From Onstottus_B arcticum (GTDB lineage Bacteria > Acidobacteriota > Blastocatellia > UBA7656), in NCBI GenBank assembly GCA_038040485.1, contig JBBPIE010000017.1, positions 68,099 to 132,098 of the forward strand: 64,000 nt of DNA, read 5' to 3'. The notes under the pieces were generated by a model, which saw nothing but the letters and a program-made list of their open reading frames with translations, was not told where the DNA came from and did not search any database. Below are positions 19,271-28,348 of the stretch, in pieces. Made by a program: the position numbers and the translations under genes. The stretch's first letter is position 1; each line of letters opens with the position of its first letter.

Positions 19271-19849
19271 ATGAAAGCCAGTCAATCAGAGACAGGGTTC
19301 GAGGAGCGGGATATCGTTGTCGCTGCGCAGGGTGGGGACCGCGCGGCGTTCAAGTCGCTCTACGATCGCTATCGCGATCGCGTTTACAACTTGATCTTCT
19401 ATTCGATAGGGAACGAGTTAGGCGCGGAGGATGTGCTTCAGATCGTCTTCGTCAAGATCTATCGGGGATTGCCGGGCTTCCGGTTCGAAGCGAGTTTTGC
19501 GACCTGGGTTTATCGGATCACAGTCAACGAGTGTCTCAATCAGCAACGCGGGCAGGGCGCTCAACACATACCCTTTGAAGCGTTGCTGGGCAGCGATGAT
19601 GAATTCGACAAAGTCTCGTCGGCGGACTTGCGGCACGCCGAAGGCGAGCGACGCGAGATCGTTCATCGCGCGGTGATGGATCTGTCTCCAAAGCTGCGAT
19701 CGGTTGTTGCGCTCAGATATCTGGAAGGACTCTCGTACGACGAGATCGCTTCTGTGCTTCAGTGTTCGCAGGGGACGGTTGCGTCTCGATTGAATCGCGC
19801 TCTCTCGAATCTGGAGGCGCGGTTAAGACCGCTGAGACGGCTTTTGTAA
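19271..19849 (+). CDS. ECF-type RNA polymerase sigma factor
   Basis: A 192-residue sigma-70 family regulator of the ECF class. Region 2 (about 30-95) holds the LYDRYRDRVYNL helix and the ETFATWVYRI-like segment (ASFATWVYRITVN). Region 4 (about 135-185) has the typical DLSPKLRSVVALRYLEGLSY and helix-turn-helix CSQGTVASRLNRAL. The anti-sigma gene follows after 20 bases, as usual for membrane-held ECF pairs. It probably responds to an envelope signal. Confidence 0.93.
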   Translation: MKASQSETGFEERDIVVAAQGGDRAAFKSLYDRYRDRVYNLIFYSIGNELGAEDVLQIVFVKIYRGLPGFRFEASFATWVYRITVNECLNQQRGQGAQHIPFEALLGSDDEFDKVSSADLRHAEGERREIVHRAVMDLSPKLRSVVALRYLEGLSYDEIASVLQCSQGTVASRLNRALSNLEARLRPLRRLL

Positions 19850-19869
19850 AGAATGATGGAGTACAAGCT

Positions 19870-20577
19870 ATGAGATGTTTGCGAATTGATCTACGGCGTA
19901 AGTTCTCGCTTTATCTGAACGGCGAGCTTGAGGCGGATTCGATAAAGCGAATCGAAGATCATCTCCTCGATTGCGGCTCGTGCCGGACTCGGCTGGCGCA
20001 CTTGCGTAACGGACACCGGCTTGCGCAGGAGTTGCCGCGATTCACTCCGCGCAGCGACCCGTGGGCAGCGATCGAGGCGGCGATCATTGCTCCTGAATCT
20101 GCCGCGAGCCAACCGCGAGTCGCTGCACGCTGGCGCGAGGTGGTGTTGAAGCCCGGCTTTGCGCTCGCGACGATTTCAGTGATCGCGCTGATTGGCGCGC
20201 TGCTTATCACGTACGGCACGCGCGCTCCCGGGGAGGAACGCTCGGAGTCGCTTGTTGCAGAGGCGCTCGACCCCAGTCAGTTTCACATGGTGAGCATCGC
20301 CGGCATCGACCAGAACCAGAAACCCCACGTGGTCGCTGAAGGCTTCGTCTCCGAAGTGATTGCCGACGAAGACGGCGACTTGAGGTTTAGGCTGGTCGAC
20401 GAGCTTGGCCGTCCGGGTCCGTTCATCGTGTGCGAGATCATCGATCCGATTCGAGTGAGAACGCCGTCGGTAGGAAGCCGAGTGCGAGTCTACGGGGTGA
20501 GCCGGTACGACAGCCAACCCGATCACAACTGGTATGAAGTGCATCCCGTGTTGAATATCGAAGTGGTAAAGCACTGA
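19870..20577 (+). CDS. Anti-sigma factor with zinc-binding motif
   Basis: 235 residues from ATG 19870, with GGAG nine bases upstream; an earlier in-frame start would lie inside the sigma gene. A zinc-finger anti-sigma motif, His31-x3-Cys35-x2-Cys38 (HLLDCGSC), is followed by one membrane helix (about 97-116). A periplasmic domain of ~120 residues follows (DLRFRLVDELGRPGPF, IRVRTPSVGSRVRVYG), which may be the sensing part. It probably holds the upstream sigma factor at the membrane. Confidence 0.88.
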   Translation: MRCLRIDLRRKFSLYLNGELEADSIKRIEDHLLDCGSCRTRLAHLRNGHRLAQELPRFTPRSDPWAAIEAAIIAPESAASQPRVAARWREVVLKPGFALATISVIALIGALLITYGTRAPGEERSESLVAEALDPSQFHMVSIAGIDQNQKPHVVAEGFVSEVIADEDGDLRFRLVDELGRPGPFIVCEIIDPIRVRTPSVGSRVRVYGVSRYDSQPDHNWYEVHPVLNIEVVKH

Positions 20578-20636
20578 CGGCGAGGCGTGGTTCCATGCGC
20601 GCCATGAGGAAACATCAAAGTTTTGAGGGGAGATTG

Positions 20637-23381
20637 ATGACTGGAATCCTGAAATTGGGCTACATGCGGAGAATACTTTTGTTTCACATCGCCGGGCTGC
20701 TGCTGTTTTCAACTGCCGCCCTTGCCTTTGATGCCGATGGCAGCGTGTCGGGACTGGTACGCGACGCATCGGGCGCGGTCGTTAGCGGCGCCAGCGTTTC
20801 GCTCATGAACGCTCAACAGACAATCATCAAGACGGGTCAGACGGACTCGCAGGGCAGCTTTAGGTTCGACGGCGTGGCGAGCGGAGGCTACCTCCTCGTG
20901 GTAACCGCGGGTGGATTCTCAGAGCGCCGGATAGCCGTCACCGCCGGAGTTGGCGCCGCAAAGATCGACATCATGGTGGACCCGGGCCCGATTACTGAAG
21001 AAGTTACCGTGACCGCCAATCAGGGCAATGTGGAAAGCGTCGAATCCATATCTCAGCAGGTCAACGTCATCAGTGCCCGGCAGATCGAAGAGCGGGCTAC
21101 GACAGTCGTTGCTCAGGTGGCAACCGAAGAAGTCGGCGTGCACCTCCAGCGAACAAGCCCAACCATGGCAGGAATCTTCGTTCGCGGGCTTACCGGCAAT
21201 AAAGTCAGCGTGTTCATCGACGGCATTCGGTACTCGACCTCGACTCAAAGAGGTGGGGTAAGCACGTTTTTGGATTTGATAGACCCGTCGAGCCTGCAGG
21301 CGGTCGAAATACTCCGCGGGCCCAACAGCGCGCAGTACGGCAGCGACGCGATCGGCGGCAGCGTGCAATTTCTTTCTCGCACGCCTTCCTTCGCAGCCGG
21401 CGGCGATAACGTCCATGGCCGGATGGGCGTGTTCTTTAACAGCGCCGACGCCAGCGTTGGCTCGAACCTTTCTACTTCATTCGCAACGCGCAATTTCGGA
21501 TTGCAGGCGAACGTCGCGGGCCACCGGGTCAACACGTTGAGAAGCGGGCACGAGCGCGATTCGCACAACTCGGTCACCAGATTCTTCGCTCTCAGCTCCG
21601 ACCTGGTGATTGAAGACCGCCTGCCCGACACCGCGTTCACCCAATACGGCGGGATGCTAAAAATGAACTGGCGGCCGGCGGAAGGCTCGCAGTTCACCGC
21701 GAGTTATATGCGGGGGCAGCAGGACGGAGGCAAGAGGTACGATCAACTGCTGGGCGGCGACGGCAACCTGATCGCGGACCTGCGCAACCTCATGCTCGAT
21801 TTTTTCTACATCAAGTATGACAAGGTGCGCCTGGGCTGGCTCGATAGCTTTAGCGCCGCTTACTCGTTCAACTCTCAGCGAGAAGAGCGAGTCAACCAGG
21901 GGGGCAACGGGAACCCGCGCGCCGCGATTAATCACGAGTACGAGCGCACGAACGTCAACGGCCTGCAAGCCTACGCCTCGAAGCTTTTCGGGTCGAGGCA
22001 GAATCTCCTGGTTGGCGCGGATTTTTTCAATGATCGGCTTCACTCGCCCTCGTATGGCCTCAACCCGGTGGCGGGTGTGGCTACGTTGCGCCGCGGGCGC
22101 GTTCCCGACAACGCGCATTATCGAAAAGGGGGCGTCTTCCTTCAGGACATCTTTGAAGTGATACCGAACAAGCTGCGGTTGACGGGCAACGTAAGGTGGA
22201 ACGCGGCCTCGTACCGTGCGCGCGCCGAAGACTCACCGCTGGTCGGCGGCAAACCGCTCTGGCCGAGTGACTCGCTGAGAGTGAGCAACTGGACGTACCG
22301 CGCCGGTGTTGTTGTTATGCCGGTTGAAGGACTGAGCCTGATGGCTAATATCAGCCGCGGGTTTCGCGCTCCTCATTTGACCGACCTTGATACGCTTGGA
22401 TTGACCGGCTCGGGGTTTGAAGTCCCGGCCTCCGTCGTGACGCAGCTTGGAGGAACCATCGGATCGTCAGCCGGGAGCACGGCCGTCTCAACGGGCCGCC
22501 CTGTGGAGCAAACCAAATCGGAGACGAGTCAGAGCTACGAGACCGGCGTGCGCTATCACAACAGGCGCATAGATACGGACTTCGCCTTCTTCGTCAACGA
22601 CATATACGACAACATTCAAAAGCAAGCCCTGATACTTCCTCCCGGCGCAGTCGGCCTGCAGCTCGGCGGCGAGACCATCACTGCACAAAATGCGAACGGC
22701 GTAGTCTTTGTCGCGGCGTCAACCAATCCTGTGCTTGTGCGAGCTAATTTTGACGACGTTCGCATATACGGATTTGAGCACACGCTTGATGTGAAGTTAA
22801 CAAACGACTGGTCAGTCGCAACGATTTTCACTTACCTTCACGCTCGTGATAAGAGAACGAAGCTTCCGCCAAACATCGAAGGCGGAACCCCTGCGCCAGA
22901 TGGTTACTTGAAGATTCGCTACGCGCCCTCAGGCCGGAGATTCTGGGTTGAAGCATATACTCACGCGGCAGACCGGCAAGAGAATCTTTCAACGCTTGAT
23001 CTCGAAGACCGGCGGACCGGCGCTACTCGCTCTCGCAGTTCAATCGCAAATTTCTTCAACAACGGAGCGAGGGCGCGGGGACTCGTGAACGCGGGGCCCG
23101 ACGGCATACCCGGAAACGCGGACGACACTCTGAACGCGACCGGCGAGACTCTCGCGCAGATACAGAATCGAGTGCTGGGAGTTGGGGTCAACTCAGCGCC
23201 GCTTTACACGGCTGTTCCCGGCTATGTGACCTTCAGCGTGCGCGGCGGAATGAGATTCGGTGAACGGCACGAGGTGTTGCTCGACTTCCAAAACATCGGC
23301 GACCGCAACTATCGCGGAATAAGCTGGGGCGTGGATGCTCCCGGCCGCGGTATCTTCGCAAAGTACAACCTCCGCTTCTAA
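20637..23381 (+). CDS. TonB-dependent outer-membrane receptor
   Basis: 914 residues from ATG 20637 (GAGGGG upstream); an in-frame ATG at 20595 is less likely. A signal peptide (about 1-30) is followed by a carboxypeptidase-regulatory-like beta domain (GSVSGLVRDASGAVVSG), a plug (QQVNVISARQIEER; GPNSAQYGSDAIGGSVQF) and a long 22-stranded-type barrel ending in Phe (AKYNLRF). It imports an unknown ligand with TonB energy. It lies 60 bases after the anti-sigma gene and may be part of its regulon. Confidence 0.93.
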   Translation: MTGILKLGYMRRILLFHIAGLLLFSTAALAFDADGSVSGLVRDASGAVVSGASVSLMNAQQTIIKTGQTDSQGSFRFDGVASGGYLLVVTAGGFSERRIAVTAGVGAAKIDIMVDPGPITEEVTVTANQGNVESVESISQQVNVISARQIEERATTVVAQVATEEVGVHLQRTSPTMAGIFVRGLTGNKVSVFIDGIRYSTSTQRGGVSTFLDLIDPSSLQAVEILRGPNSAQYGSDAIGGSVQFLSRTPSFAAGGDNVHGRMGVFFNSADASVGSNLSTSFATRNFGLQANVAGHRVNTLRSGHERDSHNSVTRFFALSSDLVIEDRLPDTAFTQYGGMLKMNWRPAEGSQFTASYMRGQQDGGKRYDQLLGGDGNLIADLRNLMLDFFYIKYDKVRLGWLDSFSAAYSFNSQREERVNQGGNGNPRAAINHEYERTNVNGLQAYASKLFGSRQNLLVGADFFNDRLHSPSYGLNPVAGVATLRRGRVPDNAHYRKGGVFLQDIFEVIPNKLRLTGNVRWNAASYRARAEDSPLVGGKPLWPSDSLRVSNWTYRAGVVVMPVEGLSLMANISRGFRAPHLTDLDTLGLTGSGFEVPASVVTQLGGTIGSSAGSTAVSTGRPVEQTKSETSQSYETGVRYHNRRIDTDFAFFVNDIYDNIQKQALILPPGAVGLQLGGETITAQNANGVVFVAASTNPVLVRANFDDVRIYGFEHTLDVKLTNDWSVATIFTYLHARDKRTKLPPNIEGGTPAPDGYLKIRYAPSGRRFWVEAYTHAADRQENLSTLDLEDRRTGATRSRSSIANFFNNGARARGLVNAGPDGIPGNADDTLNATGETLAQIQNRVLGVGVNSAPLYTAVPGYVTFSVRGGMRFGERHEVLLDFQNIGDRNYRGISWGVDAPGRGIFAKYNLRF

Positions 23382-23395
23382 ACACCCCGGGAGTT

Positions 23396-23424
23396 AGCGC
23401 GTGGTCGCCAGTGGGCCACGCGCT
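23396..23424 (+). terminator. Hairpin after the TonB receptor gene
   Basis: A 9-base perfect stem (AGCGCGTGG with CCACGCGCT) around an 11-base loop, 15 bases past the stop. There is no clear U-tract. Confidence 0.35.
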
Positions 23425-23499
23425 GACAGTCTCGCGCTTGAAGAATCCCACCGCATTGATTAGCCTCGACACTGCGCCAGTCAGCAAGGAGCGACAATC

Positions 23500-25956
23500 G
23501 TGCGGCCAAGATTAAGCGGCGTGCTGTTCGTTTTCACCTTCCTCGCCGCGGCGAGCTTCTCAAGCTACGGCCAGTCGAACACAGCCATTATTCGCGGCAC
23601 AGTCACCGACAAGACGAACGCAGTAGTGTCCGGCGCGAAGCTCCGGCTGACAAACGCCCTCACCAAATATTCGCAAGAAACTACGACAGACGGGCAGGGA
23701 GTCTACCGGCTCGTAGACGTGCCATTCAATACATACAAGCTCACGATCGAGAGCGGCGCTTTTGAACTTGAGACTCGCGAAGTGAGCACCAGATCGAATC
23801 TCGCCCAGCAAATCGATGTGCAGCTTGGCGTTGCACCGGTCCGCCAGGAAGTGAACGTGTCGGCGGCAAGCGAGCTTATCGAGCCTGAGAAGACCGCGCC
23901 TTCGACTATTCTCGATCGCAACTGGATTCTGCGGTTTCCGACTTCGCAGCCGAGCCGCAGCTCCCAGGAAATCGTCGCGTCCGCGCCCGGTTGGACGCAG
24001 GACGCGAACAGCCGCCTGCACGCTCGAGGAATCGAAGCGCAGATTCAGTATTCGATTGACGGCATCCCGGTCACCGACGCCATTGCCGACTCGTTTGCGG
24101 CTTCGCCGGACCCTCGCAACTTTCGCTCGATGGAAGTGACCACGTCGAACATCCCGGCTGAGTACGGCAACAAGCTCGCGGGGCTGATCGCGGTGACGAC
24201 CCGCTCGGGGCTCGAGATTCCAAAGGCGGGCAGTGTGACGCTGTCGGGCGGAAGCTTCTCGACGTTTGAGACTTCGTTTGACGTGGGCGGACACACGCGC
24301 AAGTTCGGCTACCTGGTTAGCGGCGCGGGTTCAACTACCGATCGATTTCTGGATCCGCCTGCGAGCGAGAACTTCCACAACAACGGCGACGCATTCAAGA
24401 CCTTCGCCAAACTCGACTACACGCCGAACGACTCGAATCTGTTTCGCTTGAACCTGTTCGTCAACCATCAGCAGTTCGATGTTCCGAATTTGCCCCGCCA
24501 GGAAGTCGCAGGTCAGGACCAGCGGCGCAGCGCAAGCGACAACATGCAGTCGCTCTCGTGGGAGCACGTCTTCTCGCCCAGTCTCGTGAGCTATCTAGCA
24601 GGTTACCAGCGGTACAACGCGGCAAAGCTTCGCAGCAACGTAGAAGCGACTCCCGTCTTCGCCGAGCAGTCCCGCCATCATTCAAACTACGGCGTGCTTG
24701 GCTCGCTCACCTGGCAAAAGAGCCGCCACACGATCAAAACCGGCTTCGAGTATGTGCGCTTCCCGGTCACCGAATCGTTTACGTTCTCGATAACTGACCT
24801 CCAGGATTTGCTGGAGAAGGAACCGGGCTCGCCTGAGGAAGTGCAGGCGCTGGTGTTTCCGAATGCGTTCTTCTTCAACAAGCAGCGCACCGGTCACGAA
24901 GGCTCGCTCTACGTTCAAGACCACATCAACGCGACGCACAACCTGACCTTCGATCTGGGCGTGCGATTTGATGCCTACCATTTTCTTGTCGATAAGGACT
25001 ACGTGAGCCCGCGGCTTGCGATGGCTTATCACATCCAGAAAACAAAGACGGTCCTGCGCGCGGCTTACAACCGCTTCCTGGAGACCCCGTCGCTCGAAAA
25101 CCTGCTGCTGTCTTCTTCTCCCGAGACACAGATCTTTAGCCCGGCAGACGAAGAGGGCGACTTGCTGCGCCGCGTAACGGCCCGTCGGCGAGCGCTCGCG
25201 GATCAAGCGGCCGCCGCAAGCAAAGGCGCGCCGGTGCAACCCAGCCGCGAGTGGCAGGTGGACACCGGGTTTCAACAGCAACTGGGGCGTTACGTCCGGC
25301 TGGACGCGGACCTCTACCATCGGCGGATGAAGAGCCCTTCGGAGGCGACGAGTTTTTTCGAGACTGGAATCATCTTTCCGGCGACGCTCGACAGCAGCCG
25401 CTCAATGGGAGTCGAGGCGAGATTGGATGTCGCGCGAGTCGGCGGGTTCTCGGCGTTTGTGAGCTACACGAACCTGCGGATCTACGGGTTTGCGCCTTTG
25501 ATCGGCGGGTTGTTTTTGGGAGAGGCGGTTGAGCTTCGCTCGAAGGTTGGCCAGCGAGTGAATAACGAAGAAGACCAGCGAAACACCGTGGTGTTTCAAG
25601 CGATGTACGATCGGCTGCCGGGCGGCGTTTGGATGGCGTTCGGCGGGTGCCACGACAGCGGCTTCTCGATCGAGCTCGAGGCGGACACGACTCCGGCGGA
25701 TTTCGCTCGGGACTTTTCAGCAAAGATTCTGGACTGGGTGAACTTCGAGCGAGGCTTTATCAAGCCTCACACGGTTCTGGATTTCTCGATCGGCAAAGAC
25801 ATCAAGTTGAACGAGCACGTTTCGTTGTCGGCTCAGTTCAACGTCAGAAACCTCGCGAATACCTTCTACCTGATAAGCTTCGAAAGCGTCTCTTCCGGCA
25901 CGACCGTCGGGCGTCCCCGAAACTACAGCGGGAAACTGAGCCTCGATTTCAAATGA
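23500..25956 (+). CDS. TonB-dependent receptor with carboxypeptidase-regulatory domain
   Basis: 818 residues, start GTG 23500 with AAGGAG seven to eight bases upstream. Signal peptide 1-24; a CarboxypepD_reg-like domain (NTAIIRGTVTDKTNAVVSGA) at 25-105; a plug (LHARGIEAQIQYSIDGIPVT; SNIPAEYGNKLAGLIAV); then an extended barrel with frequent aromatic strand ends. This is the Acidobacteria-type TonB/oar-like architecture. It follows the first receptor in the same direction; the substrate is unknown. The REP-like array begins 11 bases past its stop. Confidence 0.93.
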   Translation: MRPRLSGVLFVFTFLAAASFSSYGQSNTAIIRGTVTDKTNAVVSGAKLRLTNALTKYSQETTTDGQGVYRLVDVPFNTYKLTIESGAFELETREVSTRSNLAQQIDVQLGVAPVRQEVNVSAASELIEPEKTAPSTILDRNWILRFPTSQPSRSSQEIVASAPGWTQDANSRLHARGIEAQIQYSIDGIPVTDAIADSFAASPDPRNFRSMEVTTSNIPAEYGNKLAGLIAVTTRSGLEIPKAGSVTLSGGSFSTFETSFDVGGHTRKFGYLVSGAGSTTDRFLDPPASENFHNNGDAFKTFAKLDYTPNDSNLFRLNLFVNHQQFDVPNLPRQEVAGQDQRRSASDNMQSLSWEHVFSPSLVSYLAGYQRYNAAKLRSNVEATPVFAEQSRHHSNYGVLGSLTWQKSRHTIKTGFEYVRFPVTESFTFSITDLQDLLEKEPGSPEEVQALVFPNAFFFNKQRTGHEGSLYVQDHINATHNLTFDLGVRFDAYHFLVDKDYVSPRLAMAYHIQKTKTVLRAAYNRFLETPSLENLLLSSSPETQIFSPADEEGDLLRRVTARRRALADQAAAASKGAPVQPSREWQVDTGFQQQLGRYVRLDADLYHRRMKSPSEATSFFETGIIFPATLDSSRSMGVEARLDVARVGGFSAFVSYTNLRIYGFAPLIGGLFLGEAVELRSKVGQRVNNEEDQRNTVVFQAMYDRLPGGVWMAFGGCHDSGFSIELEADTTPADFARDFSAKILDWVNFERGFIKPHTVLDFSIGKDIKLNEHVSLSAQFNVRNLANTFYLISFESVSSGTTVGRPRNYSGKLSLDFK

Positions 25957-26074
25957 TCCTCGGGGCTGGGCCGCGTAGCGGTTACCTCTCGATAGCACGC
26001 GACGACGATCGGCACGTCCGGGCCGCGTAGCGGTTACCTCTCGATAGCACGCGACGACGATCGGCACGTCCGGG

Positions 26075-26174
26075 NNNNNNNNNNNNNNNNNNNNNNNNNN
26101 NNNNNNNNNNNNNNNNNNNNNNNNNNNNNNNNNNNNNNNNNNNNNNNNNNNNNNNNNNNNNNNNNNNNNNNNNN
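26075..26174. other. Assembly gap of exactly 100 N
   Basis: One hundred N bases inside the repeat array. The round number means the true gap length is unknown, so the number of repeat units here is unknown. Confidence 0.99.
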
Positions 26175-26381
26175 CCGCGTAGCGGTTATCGATAGAACCG
26201 GCGCCGCGCGCGCAATCGGGCCGCGTAGCGGCTACCTATCGATAGCACGCAACGACAACGATCACCACGTCCGGGCCGCGTAGCGGTTACCTATCGATAG
26301 CACGCAACGACAACGATCACCACGTCCGGGCCGCGTAGCGGTTACCTATCGATAGCACGCAACGACAACGATCACCACGTC

Positions 26382-26481
26382 NNNNNNNNNNNNNNNNNNN
26401 NNNNNNNNNNNNNNNNNNNNNNNNNNNNNNNNNNNNNNNNNNNNNNNNNNNNNNNNNNNNNNNNNNNNNNNNNNNNNNNNN
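26382..26481. other. Assembly gap of exactly 100 N
   Basis: A second round-number scaffold gap inside the same repeat array. Confidence 0.99.
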
Positions 26482-26685
26482 ATCGGGCCGCGTAGCGGCT
26501 ACCTATCGATAGCACGCAACGACAACGATCACCACGCCCGGGCCGCGTAGCGGTTGTTACCTATCGATAGCACGCGACGACGATTGGCACCGCCCGGGCC
26601 GCGTAGCGGCTACCTAATTGATACATCACGCACTACAATGAACGCGCGTGGGTGCCGCATAGCGGCTATCGATATGGGAGGCGTT

Positions 26686-27153
26686 ATGGCTAACACCTAC
26701 ACGCAGATTTACATTCACGCCGTCTTTGCCGTTTCGGGAAGACAATCGCTCATCGCGAAAGAACACAAGGTTGAGATTTACAAATACATGACGAGCGTCA
26801 TTCAGAACAAGAAGCAGAAAGTCATGGCGATCAACGGGATGCCCGATCATGTTCATTTGCTAATCGGCCTCGGCCCGGACATTGCACTGTCCGATCTTGT
26901 GCGAGATGTAAAGGCCGGCTCATCGAAACTCATCAACGACAAGCGATGGGTCAGAGGGCACTTCAACTGGCAGAGAGGATTCGGAGCGTTTTCATATTCG
27001 AAATCGCAGGTGCCTACGGTCGCCAGATACATCGAGAACCAGGAGCGACACCATGCCAAGCGTTCGTTTCGAGATGAGTATGTGGCGCTCTTGAAGAAGT
27101 TCGATGTGGAATACGATCCCGCATATTTGTTCACGTTCATCGATGACGTATAG
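26686..27153 (+). CDS. IS200-like / REP-associated tyrosine transposase (Y1 HUH)
   Basis: 155 residues from ATG 26686, with GGAGG just upstream; a longer frame to 26554 runs through the repeats and is unlikely. HUH motif His55-x-His57 in GMPDHVHLLIG; catalytic Tyr115 in VARYIENQ; FSYSKSQV and the KKFDVEYD tail match IS200/IS605-type TnpA. It is bounded by oppositely oriented REP-like units, one of which overlaps its stop codon. There is no TnpB partner. Single-strand transposition of the hairpin elements is the expected activity. Confidence 0.92.
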   Translation: MANTYTQIYIHAVFAVSGRQSLIAKEHKVEIYKYMTSVIQNKKQKVMAINGMPDHVHLLIGLGPDIALSDLVRDVKAGSSKLINDKRWVRGHFNWQRGFGAFSYSKSQVPTVARYIENQERHHAKRSFRDEYVALLKKFDVEYDPAYLFTFIDDV

Positions 27154-27381
27154 GTAACCGCTACGCGGCCCGGCGCGTGCCGGGGTGCGCGGAGCTATCG
27201 ATAGGTAACCGCTACGCGGCCCGGCGCGTGCCGACGTGCGTGGTGCTATCGATCGGTAACCGCTACGCGTCCCGTATTGTGCGCACGACGCCGGTGCTAT
27301 CGATAGGTAACCGCGATGCGGCCCGGGGCGTGACGGTCTTGTCGCTGCTATCGATAGGTAACCGCTACGCGGCCCGGTCGA
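27151..27381. repeat. REP-like tandem array, right arm (inverted orientation)
   Basis: Five units of the complement of the left array element (GGTAACCGCTACGCGGCCC preceded by CTATCGATA) occur every ~51-53 bases. They begin within the transposase stop codon. The spacers of 22-24 bases are GC-rich and more variable than on the left. Bases 27382-27518 hold no gene. Confidence 0.92.
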
Positions 27382-27518
27382 TCCGCCGAGAGATGACGAA
27401 ATCCAAGAGCGCCCGCGCGGTTGGAAGCTTTCAACCTGCTTGGCGCGTTTGGCTTTTTGTTGGTTAGAATGCTACTCCTCTGAAGGAATCCCAAACCAAG
27501 CCTGGAGGCGCGCACGAG

Positions 27519-27971
27519 ATGCCGGTCACTCTCAGATCTGCTGGTCCCGACGATGAAGACTTCCTGTTCGAGCTGTTCCGCCAGACGGTGGGAGACGAAC
27601 TGGCAATTCTTGGCGACGCGATTCTGAGGATGCAGTTCAAAGCTCAACTGCTGACTTACAGCGCTGAGTTCCCGGCCGCTGATCACCAGATAATAATGCT
27701 TGGAGATCGCGCGATCGGCCGCGTGCTTGTTGAAAGAAAAGAGTCTGAGAACCGCGGTGTGGACATTGCTTTGTTGGCGGAACACCGAAGCGGCGGTATC
27801 GGGAGAATGCTTATCCAGGAGCTTGTCGAGGAAGCCGCCCGCGCCGGCAAGCCCTTTCGCATCTCGGTTGTGAAAACCAATCCCGCGCTTCATCTCTATG
27901 AACGCTTGGGTTTCAAGACGACGGGTGACACCGGGACGCAATTCCTTATGGAGTGGGTGGCAAGCGAATAG
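27519..27971 (+). CDS. GNAT family N-acetyltransferase (first copy)
   Basis: 150 residues, cytoplasmic. Acetyl-CoA binding motif A is present (ALLAEHRSGGIGRMLIQELV), with preceding strands (ADHQIIMLGDRAIGRV) and the C-terminal LYERLGF helix. It is homologous to the GNAT at 28349 (shared DHQ.I...IGRV, YERLGF, and LMEW at the C-terminus). GGAGG is 10 bases upstream of the ATG. Substrate unknown; it belongs to a GNAT/DUF6916/tail-collar cluster. Confidence 0.9.
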   Translation: MPVTLRSAGPDDEDFLFELFRQTVGDELAILGDAILRMQFKAQLLTYSAEFPAADHQIIMLGDRAIGRVLVERKESENRGVDIALLAEHRSGGIGRMLIQELVEEAARAGKPFRISVVKTNPALHLYERLGFKTTGDTGTQFLMEWVASE

Positions 27972-28028
27972 ACCAGGCCTCTCGCCGGTTGTGGGGACGA
28001 GATCGGCGCACGGAAAGGCGTATTGCTT

Positions 28029-28328
28029 ATGCTGGAGAAGTTGACGAAGGAAACGTTTGATGAGAACCTGAACACCCGGTTTCGAATGATGCTGGACGGG
28101 GCCGCCACGTTGGAGTTGGAACTGATCGAAGTCAGGCCGGGCCGGTCAACGCCACGGCAGGAGCAGTTCTCGCTTCTCTTTCGAGCCCCGCAAGACATTC
28201 CGCTGCAGCAGGGAATGTTCCGCCTCGAGCACGATACGTTGGGAGCGATCGATCTTTTTTTGGTACCGGTCCGGAAGGATGAGCAGGCGTACTACTACGA
28301 GGCCGTCTTCAATCTCTTGCTTGAATAG
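28029..28328 (+). CDS. DUF6916-like protein (cytoplasmic form)
   Basis: 99 residues from ATG 28029 (a TTG two codons earlier is possible). The compact beta domain has NTRFRMM, LELELIEV, FSLLFRAP, LEHDTLGAIDLFLVPV and YYEAVFN segments. These match the Tat-exported protein at 28922 over their length, so the two are paralogues. There is no signal peptide. Members of this family are found beside microcystin-dependent (tail-collar) proteins; their function is unknown. Confidence 0.85.
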   Translation: MLEKLTKETFDENLNTRFRMMLDGAATLELELIEVRPGRSTPRQEQFSLLFRAPQDIPLQQGMFRLEHDTLGAIDLFLVPVRKDEQAYYYEAVFNLLLE

Positions 28329-28348
28329 CGCCGGACAAGCTTTTCGCG

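Larger units (their letters stand above)
25967..26675. repeat. REP-like tandem array, left arm (direct orientation), with two scaffold gaps
   Basis: At least nine units of a palindromic element GGCCGCGTAGCGGTTACC plus CTATCGATAG recur every 52-55 bases (units near 25969, 26021, 26175, 26219, 26274, 26329, 26485, 26540, 26597, and a degenerate one at 26654). CCGC-GTA-GCGG is itself a hairpin and CTATCGATAG is a perfect palindrome. Spacers such as CACGCAACGACAACGATCAC are nearly identical between neighbours. The last degenerate unit runs into the ribosome site of the transposase gene. Confidence 0.92.

Noticed and set aside
26554..26685. 44-codon upstream extension of the transposase
   Set aside because: The extension translates the REP repeats; ATG 26686 has a ribosome site and matches the usual family start.
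25967..27381. CRISPR-like regular repeats with spacers
   Set aside because: Period ~52-55 bases looks CRISPR-like, but the repeat is palindromic, neighbouring spacers on the left are nearly identical, orientation inverts across a transposase, and no cas gene is present. REP-like array is the better reading.
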